This document shows, in pieces, positions 9,945 to 20,990 of a DNA stretch of 64,000 nt; within the stretch, counting starts at the first letter, position 1; every line of letters begins with the position of its first letter. A program made the position numbers and the translations under genes. The notes beneath the pieces were generated by a model. It worked only from the letters and a program-made list of their open reading frames with translations. It was not told the DNA's origin and did no database searches. Source of the stretch: Pollenia angustigena (taxonomy: Eukaryota > Arthropoda > Insecta > Diptera > Polleniidae); NCBI GenBank assembly GCA_930367215.1, contig OV884060.1, positions 211,361,253 to 211,425,252 of the forward strand. The letters are read 5' to 3'.

Positions 9945-10262
9945 ACATGTAAATCAACTGAACAACGAATATCGATCCACCAAGTAAGAAAATACCATTT
10001 GGTTTAAAGATTGTTGTTTAACTGCCAGCCGTCGTCAATGGCGGCGAGTGCTAAACGGCAAAGATTTCTGAACAGATTGTGTGGATACAATTTAAGCATG
10101 TTAGGGTAACCTGTCAGTGAAAACCTGGTTTCGATTCCCAGCTCAGTCAAGAATTAAAAGTTATCAATAAACTTTAATTCATTTCATGTTGTAAAACTCC
10201 TTCATTCATAAAAATAATTTTAAAAAAATAGTTTCTGTTAAAAAATATGTATGATTCACTAA
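9945..10262 (+). mobile_element. SINE, tRNA-related head (copy 1)
   Basis: It shares a colinear sequence of about 300 bp with 11100-11465 and, reversed, 34640-34962. Common landmarks are TTTGGTTTAAAGATTG, CGTCGTCAATGGCGGCGAGT, the tRNA T-arm-like ACCTGGTTTCGATTCCCAG (B box) and a tail with CATGTTGTAAAACTCCTTC. The B-box region and lack of coding sequence support a SINE. This copy is the most diverged in the T-arm. Confidence 0.7.
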
Positions 10263-11099
10263 TTAACTGTTTGGTTTTTAAAATGCAGAAATTTCTGGTG
10301 ATTTCCTTGTCACATGCGACATCACTAAATTATCGCTCCGCTTTATAAATTAGGAAGTCCAAAGCTTTCTTGAAATAAGTTTAACAACAGAGTTAGATAC
10401 AGGATAACAAAATCTACTTAAGTTGTTATGGGAATACATTGAGTTTAACAATAACTTATATCGTCAGCTCAGAATTGGTTTGGCGCATATGCCAAAAAGT
10501 CGGAGTGGAGAAAAACGACAAAGAAGATTTACATGAAGATTTCTCAAAATGTACCCGATAGAATTTTTTTATATTTTTACCACTGCTTCCGGTATATGTT
10601 TTGAAGAAAAATTTAAATTTTTGCGAACTTTCATGAATAAAGTTAGAATTTAATAGTATTTTTTTGAAAATAAAAAATATTGTTTTGTGCCGCATACGCC
10701 ACTTTTCTAAAAAAAAAAAAAAAAAAAAGTGGCTTTTTGTGCTGCATACGTATACTTATTGCTGTGTATTGAGTAACTTATTGTTGAGATGAATTTTTTT
10801 TTATAGTTTTTTTATTTGATTTTATTTTACAAAAACAGAAAAAACAGTTCTACTGTTATGAAAAGTTACATAAAAAGCCACAAATTAAACAACTTCAATA
10901 ATTTAAAAGTAAAAAGAAATTTTAAAACTTTTAATATTGAGTAAATATTTATAATACGATTTATCAACACGTGGAAGAAATATAAGCAAGTCTTTTATGT
11001 CTCTATTTTTATCGTTGGAAATAAATGATATTTTCGATATTTTCAAAACATTCGTCAAAACATTTTCGTACTTTCTTGACGAAAGTACGAAAAAGGAAA

Positions 11100-11465
11100 A
11101 AACATGTAAAGTCAATTAAGATGGATAATCATTCAGGAAAGCAAATTTCGATCTACCAAATGTTAAAATACAATTTTTGGTTTAAGGATTGATGTTTGAC
11201 TAGTGACATCAGCAGTCGTCGATGGCTGCGAGTGTAAGACGGCATCTGAGGAGATCGAGTGGTTGCGATCGAAACATGTCATGGTAACCTGCCGGCCTGG
11301 GTTCGAGCCCGAGCCACGTCAAGAATGAAAGATTATCAATAACAATTTTAATTGATTTTCATGTTGTAAAATTCCTTTCTTCATAAAAATAATTTAATAA
11401 AAATTAAATTTCATGAACTTAAGCCTAATTAAAAATATTAAAAATTTGGATTCTCAGGAGTTTTC
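11100..11465 (+). mobile_element. SINE, tRNA-related head (copy 2)
   Basis: It has the same family landmarks as copy 1: GTTTAAGGATTGATGTTTGA, GCAGTCGTCGATGGCTGCGA, the T-arm CCTGGGTTCGAGCCCGAG and TCATGTTGTAAAATTCCTTT. TTCGAGCC gives a near-canonical B box, and AGATCGAGTGGTTGCGATC is a candidate A box. Inserted within transposon copy A. Confidence 0.8.
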
Positions 11466-11579
11466 AAACAATTTTTTGATGCAGACTCAACCAAAATTGC
11501 ATTTTTATATTTTTCCTCTCTGGTAGATGTTTTATAATATATACATAAATCATTATTTTAACTGTATAGAAGTACTTTA

Positions 11580-12180
11580 ATTTTAGCAAAAGGGACTTTT
11601 CGAAAGTCTATTTTATTTGCTTCCAACGAGTATGTGCGAAAATTTCACGGAAGCATTTCCATAACTTTAAGTTTTGTTTTATTATTTGGCATTGTTTTAA
11701 ACAAATTTAGTAAATGAAGAGGACTATGAATTTCAATATTCTTTAAGTACCGGTCAATAACACGATGGACAAAGTCTACTTGTTGAATTTAAGAATGTTC
11801 TGGTTCTGAAGACTTTTGTATTACGGCATCAATATTATTTTGTTTAAAGAACATTTTGATTGCGGTTGCGTTAATTTGATTTTTATTTTGAGGTACGCAA
11901 GAATCGCTCCATAATGTCAAAGTTTTAATTAGTGGATAATCTTTAATTAATTCATTTAAAATTTTAATTAAAGCACTAGCAATGTCGTTACCACTCCGAC
12001 CGCTATGAGCTTCCGTCCACAAGGCACAATAAGTAAATTTGGTATATTTGGCATAATAATGGTAGCTGTAAGATTGTACATATTCAATTTTCGTTTGTAG
12101 TAAAATGTTGAAGCATTTCCCTTAGGTAGGCTAAAAACACTTTGCATATCATAGCAAACCGTACACTTGGTTGGGTCCAT
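11580..12180 (-). pseudogene. DUF7869-like transposase candidate, broken
   Basis: On the minus strand a protein starting near 12180 reads CYDMQSVFSLPKGNASTFYY, then YKRKLNMYNLTATI. After a single-base frameshift around 12055-12065 it continues ALWTEAHSGRSGNDIASALI and LTLWSDSCVPQNKNQI. Past a stop near 11790 it goes on VDFVHRVIDRYLKNIEIHSP, with another stop near 11655. The D-M-Q and W-S-D-S-C motifs with YYKR-LN-YN between them match my memory of DUF7869 proteins, thought to have an RNase H-like fold and often repeat-associated. I could not verify this by search. The N-terminal part is absent. It sits inside TIRs with a 4-bp duplication (10462-12541), which is why I suggest a transposase role. 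Confidence 0.6.
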
Positions 12181-12545
12181 TATTTTATAAAACTATTTTT
12201 CACAAATTAATTTTCTTGTTGTCATTTTATTTTGCTTTTGCTTTAACTATATTTTTTCTTACAGCAATGCAGCAAAGCAACAGTAAAATTTATTTTGTAC
12301 TTTTTTGTATGAAGAATTTGCTGCAATCGCCAAACAATGGCTTGTAGAGCAAAACAGTACTTAACCAATTTTTAAACAGTTGATATGCAGCAAAATGAAT
12401 GCTTTATATCTCAGAAACCATAAAAATTTTCGCGAAACAGGTTTTTGATTTAGAAAGAGGGTATTAAAAAAATATATTCCTCATACCTAACTCATTTTTT
12501 TTTTAAAGTGGTCGGTAGGTCAAACCAGTAATGAGCTGACGATAT

Positions 12546-13500
12546 GGTATTATGGACGGTAATCTGTTACTCTTTAGCAGAGAAACCAGAAATATGTATG
12601 CTTTAAAAAACACGTTCTATGCGCATGAAATATGCAGTAAAAACTGGGAAATATGCCCTGAAAAATGTTAAAAATATGTCCTAAAAAATCATAAATTGCA
12701 AATTTGAAGACAAAATAGTCAACAATTTCATAACAAAATTTGAAAAAAAAAAACCTAAAAATATTTTCACTTTAGCCTATATTAGGTTAAAATAGATATA
12801 AGAGATGTTTGCGCCGAATATTATCTAGATATTAACATCCATATGGGGTTTTTGTCTTAAAAGAATTTTAGGTGCGGCCGCTTACTTGTTAACAAATGTT
12901 AACATTTAAAGGAAGTTAAAGCTATTTAAGGATGGGTGCGTGTTTAATTTAAATACCATCATAATTAGATGGCTTACTGACACAAAGAGTCTTATTTGGA
13001 AAGAAGTTTTTATGGGGAATATGTGAAATTATAGACCGATTTGATCAAATTATCTTCAAAATTGGAACTTGCACTTTGAGCACAAGGTTAACGTGGTCAG
13101 ACACCCAGCCAGACGGACGGATGGACATCGTTAGATCAATTTAAAATTGATTTTGAGTTGATCGTTAAACTAAAAGGTTGGTCTTTATTTCTATGTTTTA
13201 TACACATCGCATAACATTTATCCTTAATGACAACCTGCTTTGTCTTACAATTGAATTAACAGAATTTCGAAAAAAAAAAATTATTTTCTGCGAAAGCTCC
13301 TTTAAGCATCTAAAAAAATTAATCATGTATCAGAATATGCCTTAAAAAGGCAAAATAAGCGCTATAAACTAAACATATGCTGCAAAACAGATCGTTTAAC
13401 TAAATTATGCACAAAAATGCTGCAAACGGAAAAATATGCAAAAATAAGCAAAAATATGCACTAACAAATCGATGCCAAAAATCATAAAAGGCTCTAAGAC
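12546..13500. repeat. AT-rich region with ATATGCA words and a dispersed-repeat fragment
   Basis: 12600-12690 and 13330-13470 are rich in AAATATGC/AAAATATGCA words. 12930-13200 is a fragment of the dispersed repeat seen at 8220-9180 and 63600-63817 (GTTAACGTGGTCAGACACCC, GACGGACGGATGGACATCGT). No gene is seen. Confidence 0.5.
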
Positions 13501-13904
13501 GGATAAATATATTGTTTGTGACTTAATTGGTCGCACAAGGAAAAACATGCGATTGCATATTTATGGTTTCCCTGCTCATAAGACAGAAAGAAAAACTTAT
13601 ACTTAATTTTAGTTTTTTTATATTTACTTTCAGCATGAGACGTTCTAAAAAATGTATGTACTTAAAACAATCCAAAATGGGATTACTTTCAAAAACCAAT
13701 ATGTGTGCGTACGCATGTGCTTGTAAACGTTTCTTGTAGAGACAACAACAACACTACAAAAGAATGTGAAAAACCATTAGCTTGTTTGGTGTTAAACCAA
13801 CAACAACACTACAAGAAAAAAGACATACATATTATTTTCATGTTTAAAAAGAAAAATAAGAAGATAAAATTCCCATATTCTATTTGTTAAAATTATCTTA
13901 TATC
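13501..13904. other. No gene; short duplicated CAACAACACTACAA motif
   Basis: ACAACAACACTACAA-like sequence occurs twice, about 60 bp apart (near 13744 and 13801). Small open frames here carry no recognisable domain and overlap in conflicting frames. Confidence 0.35.
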
Positions 13905-14177
13905 TAGGAGGATCTTTTCGGTACTTTTTCCTTCTACAACTGGTATTTTTTCTTAATTTTCGTAAATATTGGACCCAGAAACACAAAATTAAACATGCAA
14001 TTTCCTGAGTGGATGAGAATATTATCTGTCTAAGAGGGAACTTTTGGTCCTTTTTTGTTTTTCAACTAGTCCTTTTTGAGATTAAGTTCCTATTGGGCCT
14101 AGAAACATAAAATTTAACATGCGAGGTTCAGTGAATGATAATATGAAAAAGGGAACTTTTTGGTACTTTTTCGTTCT
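13905..14177. repeat. Tandem array, GGTACTTTT family, left part
   Basis: Two units of a 115-127 bp repeat. Markers are TTGGTACTTTTTCGTT, AATTTTCGTAAATATTGGAC, AGAAACACAAAATTAAACATG and CCTGAGTG. The array resumes at 16635 after the LINE insertion. Confidence 0.85.
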
Positions 14178-16634
14178 ACAAGCAATACTCTTTTAGATGT
14201 TATCTTTGTCAGTAATAGGCAACAAATGCTGCACTATGAGCAATTATCAGCACCTATGTTTTCCAAGCATGATTTGATCTTCCTTAACTATAACATTCAG
14301 CCGGTTATGTCAAAGCAAACGTTTACTTTTCGTGATTTTAACAATATAATATACATGCACTACAAAGAGATGCACAAATAGTACGATGGGAACAAATCTA
14401 TACCAAACCTAATACTAATGATCAGCTACAATTCCTTCAGGGCAATATTCTTAGTTTTTATAATAAACATGTTTTAATTAGGAGCAAAACAATTCAAAAC
14501 AGAGAAAATCCTTGGTTCACAATTGAAGCTGCCCAGCTAATACGGGATCGTGATGCCGCGTATGCAAGATGAAAAAGGTATAGAACACCTGAACATTATA
14601 CAGTATTTTGCAGAAAGGGAAGAGCAGTTGTATCAAGAATAAGAAAAGATAAGCATTTGTATTACGAAAGTAAATTTAGCTCAGCACTTAGCTCAAATAA
14701 AACATGGAAAGAAATTAGGATAGTTGGTTTGGTTAATAAAGAGCGCTGCGAAGGATCGAATGTAAATATTGAGGAGCTTAATAAAGACTTTATAAACATA
14801 AAAATGCCGGCCGTAAATACAAACACTGATAGTCATGAAACAAATTCTGATTATGAAAACCAAATTAACAAGTTTAGCTTTCAAATATTTAATCAGTCAG
14901 ATGTCCTCCAAGGCTTCTCATCAGAAAAGTCAAACTCTATAGGCTATGACGATATTAATCCGAAATTTGTAAAAATCCTGCTACCTTTTTTAATTCCTTT
15001 CATAACACACCCCTTTAATACAATTCTCACCACAAGTTATTTTCCTCTTAACTGGAAATACTCAAAAATTGTGCCAATTCCTAAATCTCCCAAGGAATAT
15101 CGTCCTATAGCAATATTGCCATATCTCTCAAAAGTTTTTGAAAAACAATAATTAGTATTATGGTGTGCATAAACAAATTCTGGAATATGTTACTAACAGA
15201 AATCTTTTAACTACCCACCAGTCAGGTTTCAGGCCAAACCGTGGTTGCATAACAGTACTTTCGGAAGTTGTCGAAGAGATCCGATGTATTATTGATCGGG
15301 GTAATATTGGCTTTTTAGTCCTTCTCGACCACTCGAAGGCGTTCGACACCGTACACCATGGAACTCTTTTTGTAGAAAACTGCAGCAACAATTTAATTTT
15401 TCAACGACATCTACAAAGCTAATATCAACATACTTAAGCAATAGATACCAGGCTGTGTATAGTAAGTCAAGATTTTCATCATGGCTGCCAGTTTCGAGAG
15501 GTGTTCCGCAAGGATCCATTCTCGGTCCGCTTATGTATATTATGTATTCAAATGATCTCCCGACTCAACTAAAATTTTTGAAAATCCAAATGTATGCTGA
15601 TGATGTCCAATTGCTCATTGGCTGTAACATTTCAACATTATCAAACTGCGTCTCGAAAATAAATTCAGATCTATTAAGAGTCAGTGAATGGGCAGCTATA
15701 AATGGGCTAAGTTTAAAACCTAAAAAATCAAAATGCGTTCCAATTTGCAGAACACAAATGGACAACCTGTATCAGCTTGAAGTTGTTTTGGGAGATACAC
15801 AAATTGGGATCGTGAACTCTGCAAAAAACTTGGGAATAATTTTTAATTCAACACTTTCGTGGACAGATCATATAAATAATGCAGCAGGGAAAACGTATGG
15901 TATGCTGAGATCACTATGGACTAATCATTATTTTACGCCATTTAAGATTCGAATGTTATTGGCAAAATCATATTTGTTGCCAACACTTTTATATGGATGT
16001 GAATTGTTTTCTGGTCGTAGTGCATCTGATATGCGAAAATTAAAAACTTCGTTTAATAATATCGCCAGATACGTTTTTAATCTGAGAAGGACAGACAGCG
16101 TCTCCCGGTTTGCAAATAAATTGTTTAATGTTTCTTTTGCAGTTTAATTTTCCTACACAAAATAATCTACACCAAGGAACCTGACTATCTATTTAGAAAA
16201 TTAACATTTGCAAGATCAGCTAGAGGCAGGGTTATATTGCATATCCGATATCATTACCTAATGTCGGAGCGGCAATTTTTTATATACGCCGTACGGCTCT
16301 GGAATCTACTTCCAAGTAATATTCAAAGCACAAGCAACGCAGTACATTTCAAAACAGCAATTTTTAATAGTTTTGACTAATAACAATGAAAATTAGTTCT
16401 TATTATGGTATATTACTAATAATTTATCAACCTATAATATTTTTACACATCTATAAATACATTTAATTTCAATTTTGTTTTTTTTTTTTAATTTAAAATT
16501 TATTGTAATACTTTATAAGTTATTCAAATTGTTTACGTTGCCAATATTGATGTCCAGTGCTAAATTTAAAAGATATTATATCTTATTGCACTGGTGACAT
16601 TTTCTAATAAACAAACAAACAAACAAACAAACAA
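14178..16634 (+). pseudogene. 5'-truncated LINE with endonuclease tail and RT (CR1/Jockey-like)
   Basis: The element enters in the endonuclease C-terminus (SNTLLDVIFVSN, then APMFSKHDLIFLNYNI, the S-x-HD signature, 14180-14300). A linker follows (about 14520-14720), then RT motifs: YRPIAILPYLSKVFEK (15095-15150), SGFRPNRGC, LDHSKAFDTVHHGTLF (motif A), SRGVPQGSILGPL (motif B, about 15495), MYADDVQLLI (motif C, about 15590) and a thumb region (KNLGIIFNSTLSWTDHIN). Frameshifts occur near 15150 and 15420, and several stops precede 14640 and follow 16145. The 3' end is not poly-A but an AAAC microsatellite (about 16608-16633). It is inserted in the GGTACTTTT array. A homologous minus-strand copy lies at 38072-41505. 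Confidence 0.9.
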
Positions 16635-17290
16635 TTGGTAGTTTTCTTAATTTTCGTTATTATTGGACCCAGAAACATAAAATTAAACATGCAATGTCCT
16701 GAGTGAATGAGAATATAAAAGGGATCTATTTGGTACCTTTTCATTATACAACTGGTACTTTTTTGATTTTCGATAATATTGACTTAGAAACATAAAATTA
16801 AACATGCAATGTCCTGAGTAGATGAGAACCTAGTCTATCTAAGAGATAACTTTTTGGTACTTTTTCGTTCAACAAATAGTACTTTTTTTTAATTTTCGCT
16901 AGTATTGGATCTACAAACATAAAATTAAACATGCAATGTCCTGAGTGGTTATGAATTTATAAGAGGTATATTTTTGGAACTTTCTGGTTCTTTAACTGGC
17001 ACTTTATTGAATTTTTATTAATACTGAGCCTAGAAACATATTCACCCCTATCGTGAATAAAAATTCCTTGGGAGTTTTTTCCCTTTTCCCATTTTTAATA
17101 TTGAATTAACATAGGAAAAATGGAAAAAGGGAAAAAACTCCCAAGGAATTTTTATTCGCGAAAGGGGTGATTATTCAACATGCAAAGTCTAGAGTGATGG
17201 GAAACTATAAGAGGAGACTTTTTGGTACTTTTTTTGTTTCTTCCTGATTTTTTTATATTATGGAACTTACAAAATAAATTAAAAATTCAC
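16635..17290. repeat. Tandem array, GGTACTTTT family, right part
   Basis: About five units continue the array at 13905. AACATGCAATGTCCTGAG recurs near 16688, 16803 and 16930. A palindromic MITE (17042-17170) interrupts one unit. Related arrays occur reversed at 33826-34610 and as fragments at 41510-41705 and 56281-56640. Confidence 0.85.
17042..17170. mobile_element. Palindromic MITE, AATTCCTTGGGAGTTTT family
   Basis: The ends are TTCACCCCTATCGTGAATAA and its near-complement, with arms containing AAAAATTCCTTGGGAGTTTT and TTCCCTTTTCCCA. Relatives lie at 55998-56127, 62647-62773 and, degenerate, 30986-31085. This copy disrupts one array unit between AAACATA and TTCAACATG. Confidence 0.8.
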
Positions 17291-17879
17291 ATCATCGATC
17301 CACGGAGAAGGAAAAAAATAAGTGCTTAAAATATTAATTCATATAAATTTAATTATGGTCGAATTTCGACTACTGGGCAAACACAAGTTTAGTTAAATAG
17401 ATCTTATTTTCAAAGTAGAATGATTACGAAAACCATATCGGGCACACTGCTGGTGTCTTATAATTAAGAATTCCTCTGTAAACAAAGGGCGGAATACAAA
17501 AAAGTGAAACACACAAAAGTGACGGGTAAATAAATAACAATATTTACTCTCTCTATCTTTGGTTCGTAGGTGTAAGTGTTTAAGTTAGAATCAATCTCAC
17601 TTTCGGATTATTTCAAATACGAATTCGGAATTAAACCAACTTGGAAATTCTTTAATCACAAAGCACAGTTTGAGATTAACTTTTATCTCACTTTTACACT
17701 AAGTCAATCCTGTTTTCTGAATATTTTAAGTACGAGGCACTTAAATAATGCGTACTTGAATCAATCATTATGTTCTTGATTTAAGGAAATCCGTACTAAC
17801 ATTACTATTGACACCGATTGGACTTGATTTAAGTACAGATTGATTGATATTTCTTTTCAGTGCAGTTCTTAGCCATGGA
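17291..17879. other. No recognised gene
   Basis: A 67-residue plus-strand frame (17576-17779) has no recognisable motif and the composition of its surroundings. GCTGGTGTCTTATAATTAAG near 17450 recurs near 43312, inside the IR element at 43095-43548, so part of this is likely repeat-derived. Confidence 0.4.
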
Positions 17880-18185
17880 ATGAAAAAGTGTAACAAGTGG
17901 CTTTTCATTTAAAAATTTATTTCTTGTGTAAAAAGTTACTTTTTTGGTAAAAGGGATTTTATTGTGTAAAAAAGGACTTTTGTGTTAAAATAGGCTTTTT
18001 GTATTAAAAGGGACTTTTTTGTTATAGATACTTTTTTGTGTAAAAAGGGACGTTTTGTGTTAAAAGGGACTTTTTCTGTGTAAAAAAGACTTATTGTAAT
18101 AAAAGCGACTTTTTTGTGTACAATAGACTTTTTCGTGTAAGAAGTGACTTCTTTGTGTAAAAAGTATTTTTTGTGTATTGTATTC
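17880..18185. repeat. Minisatellite, TTTTTGTGTAAAAAGGGAC type
   Basis: More than ten degenerate units of roughly 20-25 bp with the theme GTGTAAAAAGGGACTTTTTT. A further GTGTAAAAAGTGACG unit appears at 20041, on the far side of a LINE relic. This suggests the LINE landed in the array. Confidence 0.75.
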
Positions 18186-18189
18186 TATA

Positions 18190-19067
18190 TAAGTGAAGGC
18201 CATGAGCACCACGACCCAGAGGATCTTTTGTGCAGCCCCTGTGTCTCACCATATCAGGTTTAGGCTGCGTATAAAGCCCATTACTCTGCCCGGTGAAAGA
18301 TCATAAATATCAGTTGGGCCCACTATTTGCCCCCGAAAAATTTCCGCCTAGAAGTCCCCAAGGCGGGAAATAACTAGAGCAGATGTTTTGACGTTTCGTC
18401 ATTCATCTCACAGAATCTGCATATTTTGGTAGATGTATTACCCAACTTAAACTGGTAATATCTAAAACCACTGTGCTTCGTAAATAGGCCAACAAGCAGT
18501 CTGAGTTCCTCTTTCTCAAGCAGCAAAAACCTGCCTGCCCTGCGCCGGGACAGTGTCACAAATCTTTTGGACTGTCTTAATCCAGAAGTGGACGCACATG
18601 CGTGAAGGAATTCACGCTCGGACCTCGGACCCCCTGATGTGACCCATAGGGACGCCGAATAAAGCCTCCGGGCCTATAAATAGACGACGAGCGCCCATGT
18701 TTGCTAAGCAATCAGCCCTTTCATTGCCTGCATGGCCCTCACGGCCGGGAACCCAACACAAATTCAATTCATTGTGTTTCCCTAATTTATTCAGAGACGC
18801 AAAACAGTCCTTGACCAGCCTGGACTTTATCTCCAAAGAAGAAAGTGCCCTAAGAGCGGCCTGGATATCCGACATTATATAAAGTCTCAAGCCCCTTGAC
18901 CTCCTCCTCAGACATTCCTAAGCGCATATGTTAATGGCGTCGATTTTCGCCTGAAATATAGAAGGCTGTTTGCCCATTAGCAAGCCCCTTTGGAAACCCG
19001 GGCTGATGATGCCCGCACCAGTATCACCGTTTACCTGTTTCGAACCATCCGTGAACCAGACCTGAGT
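18190..19067 (-). pseudogene. LINE relic with RNase H domain and CCHC-like tail
   Basis: Minus-strand pieces form an RNase H domain: VWFTDGSKQVNGDTGAGI (first Asp), FQAKIDAINICA, MSDIQAALRALSSLE (third acidic position) and WVPGREGHAGNERADCLA. A C-terminal CRFCEMNDETSKHLL zinc-finger-like motif and ALGTSRRKFFGG follow. The expected catalytic Glu in the second motif is Lys (QAKI). Frameshifts separate the pieces near 18910 and 18600. RNase H plus this tail fits an I-clade-type non-LTR element. The upstream side is cut at 19068 by a MITE-like end (GGTTACCGCGTATTTCG). The 3' end lies near 18190 beside the minisatellite. Confidence 0.85.
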
Positions 19068-19330
19068 GGTTACCGCGTATTTCGATAAGAAATAATTTAC
19101 GAGTACGAACAATTTGTACTGTGTATTACGATTTTCGTACTATTAGTTTTGAATAAACGGAAGTTGTTTATACGTTTTCGAAAACAAAAAGTCCCTTTCG
19201 TAAGGGCAACTCTCTATTACGAACAAAAAAATCCCGTTCGAAACTCCAACTCCATGTTACGAAAACAAGCGTCAGTTATGTAAAAAGCGTTAGGAAATTG
19301 TTCGAAAGCTATTTTGTTAGTGACAAAGTG
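19068..19330. mobile_element. One-sided fragment of the GGTTACCGCG MITE family
   Basis: It starts GGTTACCGCGTATTTCGAT and continues GAACAATTTGTACTGTGTAT, matching both ends of the complete element at 21056-21346. A clear opposite end is not found nearby. It truncates the RNase H LINE relic. Confidence 0.55.
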
Positions 19331-19452
19331 CAAGATAAATAACAAACAAATTAAACCTAATAATAATAGATTTGATATAAAATAAATGTTTACTAATTTT
19401 ATTATTGAAAATGTTTTAATATTTGTGGCCTTGTAATTTTAAAAAAATTAAA

Positions 19453-19589
19453 GGCCTGTTCGTCGATAGCGAATGAAGACTTCGTTCGCTTAAATTACAT
19501 TTTAAACAAAAACAAATTTTAAAATATTGTTTTTGTTTTCCATGCAAGTTAAGCGAACGAAGGCTTCATTCGCTATCGACGAACAGGCC
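19453..19589. mobile_element. Near-perfect palindromic MITE (137 bp)
   Basis: The ends are GGCCTGTTCGTCGATAGCGA and its complement, with arms containing CTTCGTTCGCTTAA and AAACAAAAACAA in the loop side. Similar foldbacks are at 29690-29806 and 52941-53052. Confidence 0.8.
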
Positions 19590-20990
19590 ATAAATTTTCA
19601 AAGAAAAAAAAGCAGTATAAAGTAATGGTTGGCTTTTCTGTTGACTCTTCAAACCACAGCGAAAAACAATAAATTTTCATTAAAAACCACATTTGTAATA
19701 TTTTTCACACATTGAATAGTATCTATTATTTGTTTTGTTGTGGGATATATTCGTCCATTTTGGTATTTTTATAGCAGTGCTACCAACTTTTAATCAAATT
19801 TCCTATTTGTTTATAAATACAACTCTGTCATCGTTTCGAACGAGCTACGCAGTACGGTTTAACTTTCGAATCGGAAACTGCTTTCGAAAAATTGCGCATG
19901 CACGCCACCAGGATTGTTCCGTCCATTGGTCCCTGTCAGGTATAAGGACATTAAAATTCCTATACAGTGCCAGACTAGGCTGCATATGATATGGATGGAT
20001 CATTCCTAATGATATCCAGGATCCGCATGTGACCCACCAAGTGTAAAAAGTGACGTTTGGTTGAACATGTACTTTTTAACATAAAAAATTGTTTTAGTTT
20101 TATACTAAAAATTTGTTCAGCAATTTATTTGAATAGTTTATTTTAATGTTTACTGGGTTTTTTCTTTTTTTAATTTATTTTATAAGAAATTTTCACACGT
20201 TTTGGAATTTCTTTTTTCAAACAAATAATAAATAAATTTAGTAGTTAAATAAAAATAAATGTTCTTTCTTATTAGAGATGTTAGTTTTTGTCTAAAGAAT
20301 TATTTATTCTGTAAAAAAAAGTTAGTTTTTTAAAAAGTGATTTGTGTAAAAATTGTAATTTTGATTTCTTTTTTTTTTTATTAAAAGTATTTTGTTCTAT
20401 AAATGACCTTTTGGCAATTTGACAAATATTTCAAATCTATTACTTGAACTTTAATTGCTGTACGCTGTCGTTGCAACTTTTTTCCCATGACTTTACGCGT
20501 AGACATTTCCATATTATTGACCCATTTAACAGTTCTCATAGACATGAACCATTAAATGGCCTACTACTGATGACGGACACAGACGTAATTTAAAACACAA
20601 CTTCTGACGACTGGCAAATAGAAGCCGCACCTCTAATAAACTGATTTAAACGGGAATTTTCCTTGTAAATCATAATGAAGAGAAATATTTTGGTGTATGT
20701 TGAGAAAATTTTTGTGCTGTGGGATTTTGAAAGAAAATTTTAAATTCAATTTTAACATAAAATGTGGTAGTTTTCTTGAAAGTTTTATTTAATTAATAAA
20801 ACTTTAATAGTACTAATGTACATATTTGTGGAGGGATTTTCCTTTTAAAATTGAAATTTTGGTCGTGAATTATGCAGTTAATATGCAGAAAATCTAAGAA
20901 TCTAATTTAATGAGCTGGAAATATTTACATTAGCTTTGATGTGTCCATTTATTTTCGTTATTGCCAGCATTGCGGTCCAAGCTCATGGCG
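19590..20990. other. No recognised gene
   Basis: Mostly AT-rich. 19840-20035 is less AT-rich and abuts the minisatellite remnant at 20041, so it may be upstream LINE sequence. I could not find a convincing domain. 20100-20930 shows only homopolymer-rich DNA. Confidence 0.35.

Larger units (their letters stand above)
10462..12541 (-). mobile_element. TIR transposon with 4-bp target duplication and DUF7869-like transposase candidate (copy A)
   Basis: The ends are CGTCAGCTCAGAATTGGTTT (left) and the complement of CGTCAGCTCATTACTGGTTT (right), flanked on both sides by ATAT. Subterminal sequence differs between ends: a GGCGCATATGCC side and a GACCTACCGACC side. Coding remnants lie on the minus strand (11580-12180). 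A SINE (11100-11465) is nested inside. A second, internally deleted copy in reverse orientation (48412-50232) has the same ends flanked by ATTT, supporting a 4-bp duplication. I cannot place it in a named superfamily from sequence alone. Confidence 0.8.

Noticed and set aside
11789..12180. Intact host gene
   Set aside because: Two overlapping frames join only through a frameshift, further stops follow, and the whole lies between TIRs.
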